Assembly: GCA_910585255.1 (NCBI GenBank)
Contig: CAJUEI010000201.1
Coordinates: 1 to 6,655 of the forward strand
DNA: 6,655 bases
Direction of reading: 5' to 3'
Origin: an uncultured Lachnospiraceae bacterium
Lineage (GTDB): Bacteria > Bacillota > Clostridia > Lachnospirales > Lachnospiraceae
A program made the translations under genes and the position numbers. Under the pieces are notes generated by a model. It made no database searches and was not told the DNA's origin. It saw only the letters and a list, made by a program, of their open reading frames with translations. Of this stretch, positions 1 through 5,540 are shown one piece after another; positions within the stretch are counted from its first letter, which is position 1; the number at the start of each line of letters is the position of its first letter.

Positions 1-231
1 AAATCGTAAAATTCCATCACAGATCGCAAATAATGTATCGTCATGACCACGTCCTACATTTACTCCTGGATGAATCTTTGTTCCACGCTGTCTGTAAAGA
101 ATATTTCCCGCTTTTACAAACTGACCGTCCGCTCTCTTTGCACCCAACCGCTTTGATTCGGAATCTCTGCCGTTCTTTGTTGATCCTACTCCTTTTTTAT
201 GAGCAAATAATTGAAGGTTCATCTTCATCAT
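1..231 (-). CDS. rpmA: Ribosomal protein L27 (bL27), C-terminus cut by window edge
   Basis: This is 50S subunit protein bL27, which lies near the peptidyl-transferase centre. The 77 visible codons read MMKMNLQLFAHKKG, then the family core with GSTKNGRDSESKRLG and, near residues 59-69, VGRGHDDTLFA. The family is usually about 93-97 residues, so roughly 15-20 are missing beyond position 1. The first nine residues are the Firmicutes-type extension, cleaved after LQLF (F9/A10 here) by Prp in Staphylococcus aureus; prp is the adjacent upstream gene. I chose the ATG at 231 because AGGAGG lies about 8 nt upstream; ATGs at 228 and 222 are also in frame, so the exact start is slightly uncertain. The start overlaps the prp stop codon (ATGA), which implies translational coupling in an rplU-prp-rpmA operon. 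Confidence 0.97.
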   Translation of the reverse strand, partial: MMKMNLQLFAHKKGVGSTKNGRDSESKRLGAKRADGQFVKAGNILYRQRGTKIHPGVNVGRGHDDTLFAICDGILRF

Positions 232-560
232 GGTTTCCACCTCCTTATTTTCACGGATAAATAACCCGTATGTTCTTCTTGGATTCCGTTTAATCCAAGC
301 CAAAACGAATCCAATAATAAAGTCGTCTCTTTACTGACTTTCGAGAAAAAACGCACCTCAATCAATCCTTTTTTTTCATCCGCCTGATACCGAAACCGAT
401 CTTCTGTCAATGCCTCTATCGAATTAACCGTATTAATTGCCAATACCGAAACTCCTGCACAGACAATATCCTTTCCATAAGCAGCAAAACCAGCATGTCC
501 TTTTAACTGAAAGCCAGTATAACAATCGTCCGAATCTTTATAAAAAATTACTTTAATCAT
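228..560 (-). CDS. prp: Ribosomal-processing cysteine protease Prp (YsxB family)
   Basis: Prp removes the N-terminal extension of L27, an essential step in ribosome assembly where studied (S. aureus). The 110-residue length fits the family. The catalytic pair is visible in GHAGFAAYGKDIVCAG: H22 and C34, the same positions as in the S. aureus enzyme. The gene sits between rplU and rpmA, the standard Firmicutes arrangement, and the substrate site LQLF/A is present in the downstream L27. It begins 6 nt after the rplU stop codon. No good Shine-Dalgarno sequence precedes the ATG (the upstream bases are A/T rich with only a weak AAG), so translation probably depends on ribosomes finishing rplU. Its TGA stop overlaps the rpmA ATG, and its last codons contain the rpmA ribosome binding site. 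Confidence 0.95.
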   Translation of the reverse strand: MIKVIFYKDSDDCYTGFQLKGHAGFAAYGKDIVCAGVSVLAINTVNSIEALTEDRFRYQADEKKGLIEVRFFSKVSKETTLLLDSFWLGLNGIQEEHTGYLSVKIRRWKP

Positions 561-566
561 CTTTTA

Positions 567-875
567 TTAAGCATTAATCTTATCAATCTTTACTTCTGTA
601 AATAATTGTCTATGTCCGTTCTTCTTATGATATCCGGTCTTTCTCTTATACTTATATACAATGATTTTCTTTGCTTTTCCTTCCTTTACTACGCTTGCCG
701 ATACCGTAGCGTTTGCTACCGTAGGATTTCCAACAACCAAAGAACCATTGTTTACTGCCAATACCTGATCAAAAGTAACCGTATTGCCGGCTTCTACGCC
801 CAGCTTTTCTACTCGAATGATATCGCCTTCCGACACTTTGTATTGCTTACCACCAGTTGCAATAATTGCGTACAT
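567..875 (-). CDS. rplU: Ribosomal protein L21 (bL21)
   Basis: This is 50S subunit protein bL21, which binds 23S rRNA. The 102-residue product starts MYAIIATGGKQYKV, the canonical family N-terminus. It carries the C-terminal signature around residues 72-94 (YKRKTGYHKKNGHRQLF), so it is full length. An in-frame ATG ten codons upstream (905) gives a longer reading frame. I reject it because family members start at MYAII, and AGGAGGTG sits about 6 nt before the ATG at 875. It is the first gene of the ribosomal cluster, preceded by a strong promoter and a long 5' leader, and followed after 6 nt by prp. Confidence 0.97.
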   Translation of the reverse strand: MYAIIATGGKQYKVSEGDIIRVEKLGVEAGNTVTFDQVLAVNNGSLVVGNPTVANATVSASVVKEGKAKKIIVYKYKRKTGYHKKNGHRQLFTEVKIDKINA

Positions 876-878
876 AAG

Positions 879-886
879 ACACCTCC
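879..886 (-). promoter_or_regulatory. Ribosome binding site of rplU
   Basis: On the minus strand this reads AGGAGGTG, a near-perfect Shine-Dalgarno sequence. It sits a few bases before the ATG at 875 and decides that start over the in-frame ATG at 905. Confidence 0.85.
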
Positions 887-987
887 TATTATCATTACTC
901 GCCAACTTTGGTGATAAAAAATTTCCGACTGAAAATGATTCCCGTCTCTTTTTTTATACTTCAAATACCTAGTTGTGCGGCATACTT
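887..987 (-). promoter_or_regulatory. Probable L21 leader RNA (5' UTR of rplU)
   Basis: This is the roughly 100-nt untranslated stretch between the predicted transcription start (about 985-989) and the rplU ribosome binding site. It contains CCGCACAACTAGG (about 968-980), which I recall as the conserved core of Firmicutes L21 leaders. A small hairpin can form there: AUGCC (979-983) pairs with GGUAU (965-969), with one G.U pair, around a 9-nt loop. L21 leaders are thought to mediate autoregulation by ribosomal proteins. The identity rests on position and recalled motif; a covariance search with the Rfam L21_leader model would settle it. Confidence 0.6.
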
Positions 988-991
988 CTAT

Positions 992-1020
992 ATGTTATCA
1001 TTCCAAAACAGGTTTGTCAA
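992..1020 (-). promoter_or_regulatory. Sigma-A type promoter of rplU-prp-rpmA
   Basis: On the minus strand there is a perfect -35 box TTGACA (1015-1020), a 17-bp spacer and a -10 box TAACAT (992-997, 4 of 6 consensus). The predicted start is about 985-989. It is the best-matched -35 in the window and suits a strongly expressed ribosomal operon. It makes the ribosomal cluster independent of the bgl block upstream. Confidence 0.75.
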
Positions 1021-1022
1021 CT

Positions 1023-1061
1023 GATTTTTCAATTTAAGTGGGAAAATTGCCACAAAAAATC
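1023..1061. repeat. Two-part inverted repeat upstream of the rplU promoter
   Basis: Outer arms GATTTTT (1023-1029) and AAAAATC (1055-1061) enclose inner arms GTGG (1038-1041) and CCAC (1050-1053). The structure lies between the end of the glucosidase gene and the rplU -35 box. It could help end transcription coming from the bgl genes, but neither strand shows the usual GC-rich stem followed by a T-run, so I do not call it a terminator. Confidence 0.35.
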
Positions 1062-1095
1062 GTTACCTATTTTTTAACCTATCAAGGAAGCAGGG

Positions 1096-1122
1096 AAGCG
1101 GATTGCGAATATCCGATTTGAC
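1096..1122 (+). repeat. Inverted repeat copy 1 (27 bp), left of the bgl/recombinase block
   Basis: These 27 bases are the exact reverse complement of 6601-6627. Homology continues more weakly outward to about 1085 (7 of 11 positions match the other copy), so the repeat unit is about 38 bp or longer, with a sharp inner edge at 1122. The core contains CGGAT (1099-1104 region) and ATCCG (about 1111-1115), able to form a short hairpin. It sits 16 bp beyond the glucosidase stop codon. It may be an element boundary or one copy of a REP-like intergenic family. Confidence 0.85.
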
Positions 1123-1138
1123 CCTTTGACTTTTACCT

Positions 1139-2572
1139 TTATTCTAATTCTTCCCCATTTGAAGCAATTACTTTTTGATACCAAGCAAATGACTTCTTTT
1201 TATATCGCTTTCCGGTTCCGGTTCCGTCATCATTCCGATCCACATAGATAAATCCATATCTTTTCCGCAATTCTCCGGTTGTAAAAGAAACTACATCAAT
1301 GCAGCCCCAAGGCGTATATCCCATCAGATCCACTCCATCAATCTCCACTGCTTTTTTCATCTCCTGAATATGTGCCCTAAGATAATCAATCCGATAGCTG
1401 TCATCACAAGTATCATCCGGTTTTAATTCATCAATCGCCCCAAATCCATTTTCTACAATAAACAAAGGCAGCTCATACCTCTCATACAAAACAGCAAGTG
1501 AATAACGAAGTCCTACTGGATCAATCTGCCAGCCCCAATCAGAAGCCTTTACATAAGGATTTGGAACAGTATGTGCATTTCCGCCGTTTACCCCTGTATT
1601 AACCTGATTGATATCCGCCTTTACTGCATTAGACATATAGTAACTAAAGCCCAGATAGTCGACCTTTCCTTCTGCTAAAATCTGTTCATCTCCCGGTTCC
1701 ATTACAGGTGCATTGCCCTCCCGCTCCCATTGCTTCTTTGCATAAGCAGGATAATGTCCCCGACAGTGTACATCTGAAAAATAATATCTCTCATGCATAG
1801 ATTCCACTGCCATCATCATATCCTCTGGATTACAGGAATAAGGATAAAACGGAACATAAGAACACATGCATCCAATTTGAAAGTCAGGATTGATTTCATG
1901 TCCTTTCTTTACTACCAGTGCAGATGCAACTAATTCGTGATGTACAGCCTGATACAACGCTTTTTTGGGATCATCAAAATCAGAAAATCGTATCCCCGAA
2001 TTTGTCCATCCAAAAATATCTGTATCTGTATTGCTTTGATTATTAATTTCATTAAAGGTCATCCAATATTTCACTTTATCCTTATAGCGATTCATTACAA
2101 CAGATGCATAGTGAACAAAAAAATCAATTAATTTTCGATTCATCCACCCGCCATATTCTTTTGCCAAATAATAAGGCATTTCAAAATGGCTTAGTGTCAC
2201 TACTGGCTCTATTTTATATTTCAGCAATTCATCAAATAACTGATCATAAAACTGAAGTCCTGCTTCACAAGGTTCTGTTTCATCTCCATTTGGAAAAATA
2301 CGGCTCCATGAAATCGATGTTCGAAAACACTTAAATCCAAGTTCTGAAAAAAGTGCGATATCTTCTTTATAAGTATGATAAAAGTCAATTCCTTTATGAT
2401 TTGGATAATGTTCCCCTTCTATTACACCGTCTGTAATCCGTCTTGGAACGCCATGAGCTCCTGCTGTCAGTACATCACTGACACTAACACCCCGTCCTCC
2501 CTCTTTCCATCCGCCTTCCAACTGATGAGCAGCAACGGCACCGCCCCATAAAAAATCTTTTGGTAAACTCAT
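1139..2572 (-). CDS. bglA: 6-phospho-beta-glucosidase, GH1 family
   Basis: This cytoplasmic glycoside hydrolase cleaves the 6-phospho-beta-glucosides delivered by the PTS, releasing glucose-6-phosphate and an aglycone or glucose. The 477 residues match the usual GH1 length. The N-terminus PKDFLWGGAVAAHQLEGG is typical. The acid/base glutamate is E175 in TFNEIN and the nucleophile is E374 in FIVENGFG. Near the C-terminus, VVSFTTGELRKRYGFIYVD (427-445) carries S429, K437 and Y439, the pattern that binds the 6-phosphate in phospho-glucosidases; W422 fits a gluco- rather than galacto-type enzyme. AAGGAGT (2581-2587) precedes the ATG by 8 nt. It lies 87 nt downstream of the permease gene on the same strand, so the two are probably one operon. 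The exact substrate is not readable, and BglA and BglB-type names overlap. Confidence 0.94.
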   Translation of the reverse strand: MSLPKDFLWGGAVAAHQLEGGWKEGGRGVSVSDVLTAGAHGVPRRITDGVIEGEHYPNHKGIDFYHTYKEDIALFSELGFKCFRTSISWSRIFPNGDETEPCEAGLQFYDQLFDELLKYKIEPVVTLSHFEMPYYLAKEYGGWMNRKLIDFFVHYASVVMNRYKDKVKYWMTFNEINNQSNTDTDIFGWTNSGIRFSDFDDPKKALYQAVHHELVASALVVKKGHEINPDFQIGCMCSYVPFYPYSCNPEDMMMAVESMHERYYFSDVHCRGHYPAYAKKQWEREGNAPVMEPGDEQILAEGKVDYLGFSYYMSNAVKADINQVNTGVNGGNAHTVPNPYVKASDWGWQIDPVGLRYSLAVLYERYELPLFIVENGFGAIDELKPDDTCDDSYRIDYLRAHIQEMKKAVEIDGVDLMGYTPWGCIDVVSFTTGELRKRYGFIYVDRNDDGTGTGKRYKKKSFAWYQKVIASNGEELE

Positions 2573-2621
2573 ATCTGTTCACTCCTTACCTAGTTTTGCG
2601 ATCTTATCTCTTTTATTTATT

Positions 2622-2644
2622 ATAAAACCTTTCTGCTGTTTTAT
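2622..2644. repeat. Intercistronic hairpin between bglP and bglA
   Basis: ATAAAAC (2622-2628) and GTTTTAT (2638-2644) are perfect 7-bp inverted arms around a 9-nt loop, in the 87-nt gap between the permease stop and the glucosidase start. On the transcribed strand no T-run follows, so it is not an ordinary terminator. It might influence mRNA processing or relative expression, or be chance in A/T-rich DNA. Confidence 0.4.
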
Positions 2645-2659
2645 TTTTAGAAAAATATG

Positions 2660-4552
2660 TTATTGCTTTACTTTTAAAAAAGCCTTTCCTGCTTTTATTG
2701 TTCCTGTTGTTTGGAGTGCTTCCACAGCCGAAAAATCATCTGCATTAGTAATCAATACCGGTGTAATGGTATCAAATTCCTTCCGAATCGAATTCAAATC
2801 AAATTCAATCAGCAAATCACCTGTCTTTACCATATCCCCGTCTTTTACTTTTGCTGTATAATATTTGCCGCCTAAAGAAACCGTTTCTAATCCAATATGA
2901 ATTAACATCTCCGCTCCTGCTTCACTTTGCAGGCAGATTGCATGTCTGGTATCAAAAACAGAACTTACTTTTCCTTCAAATGGTGCATACAGCTTTCCTT
3001 CAGAAGGAATAATCGCTGCCCCCTGCCCAAGAATTCCTTCTGCAAATGTTGGATCATTCACTTCATTTAATGGTTTTACTTCTCCATTTAATGGAGCATA
3101 AATCGTAATATCTTCTTTTTTTTCTGATTCTAATACAGATATCGGCTCTGTCAGTTTAGCAGAACTTGTTCCTTGTGCAGATGGAACTGGTGTTTCATCA
3201 CATCCTATTACCTGTACTAATAAAATTGCAGCAACAACTGAAATGGCACATCCAATCAGCATACCCGGAAAAGACATGGGAGCATCGGAACTAATCGCAT
3301 TTACTGTTGTTAAAAGACTTGGAAGTCCTGCATAGACATAGTTTTTTGATCCAAATAAGGCAACTGCTACAGCACCTATCGCACCAGAAATACAACCAGC
3401 TATAAAAGGCTTCTTTAAACGCAGCGTAACACCATAAATTGCAGGTTCTGTAATACCAAATATACCCGTCAGTCCAGCAGACATAGCCACATTTTTCATT
3501 TCCTTATTACGAGTTTTTAATACAACCCCAAAACATGCTGCCGCCTGTGCGACTACGGCACATGTCTGAACTGCCTGAAAAGAATCACAGCCAAAATTAG
3601 AAAAATTCGACATAACCATCGGTGTAACACCCCAGTGTACACCAAAGATAACTGCTACCTGCCAGAAACCGCCAATCAGTAAAGCGGCTACTACTGGAAC
3701 GGTATTATATAAGAAATTATAGCCTGCCGCAATTCCGTTTGCTATCATATCAGAAAGAGGTCCAATTAGTAAAATAGTTGCAGGAACCATAATTACTGCA
3801 CAAATAAATGGTGTCACTAATGCTTTTAATACATCTGGAAGATGCTTATCTACAAAACGTTCCAGATAAGACAGTACCAATACTAAAAACAGAGGAGGAA
3901 GCACACTCGATGTATAGGTAGTCTGTGCCATTGGGAAAAACAAAAATCGAATCGATTCTCCATTTGCAATCTGTGCAGCGATACCCCCCCAGTCAGGATT
4001 GACAAGTGCAAGACAGCACCACAAAGCGATAAAGGTATTGCATCGAAAATGCTTTGATGCGGTAACTGCAATCATAACTGGTAAAAAAGTAAATGGTGTC
4101 CAAGAAAGAAAACTTAAAACCGAATAAGTCCCTGTCTCTGCAAAAGCTGGTGCAAACAGATTTATAATAATCAAACACCCCTGAAGCAGTCCTGCCCCTG
4201 CCAATATATAAACAAATGGTGCAAACACTGCCGACATAGTAGCAATGACACGGCTTAAAATACTTCCTTTTTGTACAGAATCCTGACTTTCTTCTAAATG
4301 TATCATTTTTGTCAGTTCTTCATATACATCTTTTGCATGCGTTCCAATTACAATCTGATACTGTCCCCCTTTTTCCACGACCTGAATTACTGCCGGCATC
4401 CCTGAAATTTTTGCAGTAACATCTGCAGAAGGACTTTTCTTTAATACCAAACGAAGTCTGGTTGCACAATGTGCAGCACTGATAATATTTTCTTCACCCA
4501 CTGATTCCATAATATCTTTCGCGAGTTTGGCGTAATCACGAACTTTTGCCAT
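2660..4552 (-). CDS. bglP: Beta-glucoside PTS permease, fused EIIB-EIIC-EIIA
   Basis: This membrane transporter of the PTS glucose/beta-glucoside family imports and phosphorylates a beta-glucoside using phosphate from PEP via HPr. The 630 residues match BglP-type proteins. The IIB domain (about 1-85) has the phosphocysteine C29 in SAAHCATRLRLVL. The IIC domain (about 100-450) has multiple hydrophobic segments and the substrate-site motif GITEP at 366-370. A linker of about 455-480 leads to a IIA domain (about 482-628) with H537 (TRHA) and phospho-accepting H552 (LIHIGLETV). The 15-residue spacing equals H75/H90 in E. coli IIA-Glc. I chose the ATG at 4552: the in-frame ATG at 4567 is part of the GGAGGT ribosome binding site. 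It follows the RpiR regulator and precedes the phospho-glucosidase. Substrate could be cellobiose, salicin, arbutin or similar. Confidence 0.95.
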   Translation of the reverse strand: MAKVRDYAKLAKDIMESVGEENIISAAHCATRLRLVLKKSPSADVTAKISGMPAVIQVVEKGGQYQIVIGTHAKDVYEELTKMIHLEESQDSVQKGSILSRVIATMSAVFAPFVYILAGAGLLQGCLIIINLFAPAFAETGTYSVLSFLSWTPFTFLPVMIAVTASKHFRCNTFIALWCCLALVNPDWGGIAAQIANGESIRFLFFPMAQTTYTSSVLPPLFLVLVLSYLERFVDKHLPDVLKALVTPFICAVIMVPATILLIGPLSDMIANGIAAGYNFLYNTVPVVAALLIGGFWQVAVIFGVHWGVTPMVMSNFSNFGCDSFQAVQTCAVVAQAAACFGVVLKTRNKEMKNVAMSAGLTGIFGITEPAIYGVTLRLKKPFIAGCISGAIGAVAVALFGSKNYVYAGLPSLLTTVNAISSDAPMSFPGMLIGCAISVVAAILLVQVIGCDETPVPSAQGTSSAKLTEPISVLESEKKEDITIYAPLNGEVKPLNEVNDPTFAEGILGQGAAIIPSEGKLYAPFEGKVSSVFDTRHAICLQSEAGAEMLIHIGLETVSLGGKYYTAKVKDGDMVKTGDLLIEFDLNSIRKEFDTITPVLITNADDFSAVEALQTTGTIKAGKAFLKVKQ

Positions 4553-4559
4553 GATAAAT

Positions 4560-4566
4560 ACCTCCA
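4560..4566 (-). promoter_or_regulatory. Ribosome binding site of bglP
   Basis: The minus strand reads TGGAGGTA about 6 nt before the ATG at 4552. It overlaps the alternative in-frame ATG at 4567, which argues that 4552 is the true start. Confidence 0.8.
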
Positions 4567-4626
4567 TTTTCTTTTCCTTCTATGATTGGCCATATCACAG
4601 TTTTTGATTTTATCCAGTACTGAATT

Positions 4627-4642
4627 TGATATTATCATTATA
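4627..4642 (-). promoter_or_regulatory. Possible bglP promoter -10 with overlapping operator-like dyad
   Basis: The minus strand has a perfect TATAAT (4637-4642) 85 nt upstream of the bglP start. Overlapping its edge is the palindrome TGATA-A-TATCA (4627-4637), placed where a repressor would block the transcription start. The -35 at 17 bp is poor (TAGATT, 4660-4665), as expected for an activator-dependent or weak promoter, or for a chance -10 in A/T-rich DNA. The neighbouring RpiR protein is the natural candidate regulator. Confidence 0.45.
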
Positions 4643-4680
4643 AATAAATTTTTCCCTGTAATCTATATCTTCAAACAATA

Positions 4681-4736
4681 AAAAAACAAAGAGATTCTTT
4701 TGAAATCTGTTACATCAAAAAAACGCTTTGTTTTTT
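4681..4736 (-). terminator. Long hairpin with T-run between rpiR and bglP (probable terminator)
   Basis: Arms AAAAAACAAAG (4681-4691) and CTTTGTTTTTT (4726-4736) pair over 11 bp. Inside them TTTTGA (4698-4703) pairs with TCAAAA (4715-4720). On the minus strand the 3' arm runs into a T-tract, starting about 9 nt after the rpiR stop codon, as an intrinsic terminator would. The stem is A/T rich and has a large internal loop, so it may be leaky. The symmetry would also let it work on the plus strand. I see no LicT/BglG-type antiterminator gene nearby. Confidence 0.55.
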
Positions 4737-4744
4737 CCTATTTT

Positions 4745-5479
4745 TTATTCTTCCATCAAGCGATTGCTTACTTTTTTCCCAAGCATTTCAATTATACATA
4801 CTGCTGGTATTTGTGAGGTATAATCCACATTCTCTTCATTTCGCCGCATTGTAATATAATAAGACAGATTGACATCTGCCAGTTTGCCAATCGTAGACTG
4901 TTCCATATTGGTAATACTGATAATTCGACAATTTGCCCGTTTTAACCCATCCATAATTTTTACTACTTGTTCTGTTTCCCCTGATACAGATAAAACAACT
5001 GCTGTCATAGAAGTAATATCCTCCATATTAATTGGATAAAATGGATCGGAAATATAGAGACTGAATTTTCCAAAAGAAGTAAAACATCTTGCTCCATACT
5101 GTCCAATATGACCAGAATTTCCAATTCCCACAAAGATAACACGTTCTGCCCTTGCTATCACTGCTGCTGCCTCTTCTAATTTTTGCTGAAATCGTTCTGT
5201 CTCTAACCGTTCAAAAAACGCTTTGATTTCTGACAAATTTTCCGGCATTTTCTTTATTTTTTTCTGTCCAATCTGTTCCTTAATCCGCAGTTTAAATTCT
5301 GCATATCCATTGCATCCCATCTTCTTACAGAATCGAAGCACGGTTGAAGTTGATACATGTGATTCTGCTGCAAGCTCCCTTATCCGCATATATGCTACTG
5401 CACTTTTATATTGCATTACATACTCATATACTGCTAATTCCAATTCATTTAAGCTTTGAATTTCTTCTACTGTAAACAT
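4745..5479 (-). CDS. RpiR/MurR-family transcriptional regulator (HTH + SIS)
   Basis: This cytoplasmic DNA-binding regulator has 244 residues, close to the usual 250-290. Residues 1-75 are the RpiR helix-turn-helix domain, with the recognition region RELAAESHVSTSTVLRFCKK at 34-53. Residues about 112-238 are a sugar-isomerase (SIS) domain with the phosphosugar-binding loops GIGNSGHIG (118-126) and LSVSGET (163-169). I chose the ATG at 5479 because GAGGA precedes it at good spacing; an in-frame GTG at 5491 overlaps that site and has no convincing one of its own. It lies just upstream of the PTS permease and phospho-glucosidase on the same strand, so it probably senses a phosphorylated beta-glucoside or glucose-6-phosphate and controls both. 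Whether it activates or represses cannot be read here. Its own promoter carries a dyad, suggesting autoregulation. Confidence 0.92.
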   Translation of the reverse strand: MFTVEEIQSLNELELAVYEYVMQYKSAVAYMRIRELAAESHVSTSTVLRFCKKMGCNGYAEFKLRIKEQIGQKKIKKMPENLSEIKAFFERLETERFQQKLEEAAAVIARAERVIFVGIGNSGHIGQYGARCFTSFGKFSLYISDPFYPINMEDITSMTAVVLSVSGETEQVVKIMDGLKRANCRIISITNMEQSTIGKLADVNLSYYITMRRNEENVDYTSQIPAVCIIEMLGKKVSNRLMEE

Positions 5480-5511
5480 GGTATTCCTCACTTTCTGCCC
5501 TATTATGCATC

Positions 5512-5540
5512 AGTATAACATGGAAGTTATAAAGATACAA
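5512..5540 (-). promoter_or_regulatory. Promoter of the rpiR gene
   Basis: On the minus strand TTGTAT (5535-5540) and TATACT (5512-5517) are separated by exactly 17 bp, a good sigma-A match. The -35 box touches the recombinase stop codon (5541), so the promoter begins at the boundary between the two genes. Confidence 0.7.
5514..5531. promoter_or_regulatory. Operator-like dyad in the rpiR promoter
   Basis: TATAAC-N6-GTTATA is a perfect 6-6-6 inverted repeat lying between the -35 and -10 boxes and overlapping the -10. The size and position suit a dimeric repressor such as the RpiR protein encoded just downstream, which would make it autoregulatory. The match is A/T rich, so chance is possible. 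The same sequence does not recur upstream of bglP. Confidence 0.5.

Noticed and set aside
33..260. Plus-strand open frame opposite rpmA
   Set aside because: It lies antisense to the highly conserved L27 gene, has no ribosome binding site, and its product resembles no family I know.
876..905. Ten-codon N-terminal extension of L21
   Set aside because: The family starts at MYAII, and the ribosome binding site lies within the supposed extension.
606..972. Plus-strand open frames opposite rplU and its leader
   Set aside because: They are antisense to L21, low-complexity hydrophobic or cysteine-rich products without initiation signals.
1937..2334. Two plus-strand open frames inside the glucosidase gene
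   Set aside because: Shadow frames opposite a convincing GH1 gene with both catalytic glutamates.
3883..4178. Two short minus-strand frames within bglP in other reading frames
   Set aside because: They overlap the conserved IIC domain coding frame and have no recognisable product.
4441..4638. Minus-strand 65-codon frame across the bglP start
   Set aside because: It overlaps the IIB domain in another frame and spans the bglP promoter and ribosome binding site.
4716..4736. CcpA cre-like box (AAAGCG followed by T-run) downstream of rpiR
   Set aside because: Against the cre consensus the outer TG and CA bases are missing; the stretch is better explained as the hairpin arm.
5480..5491. GTG start four codons upstream for rpiR
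   Set aside because: The GTG overlaps the GAGGA ribosome binding site of the ATG at 5479 and has no good site of its own.
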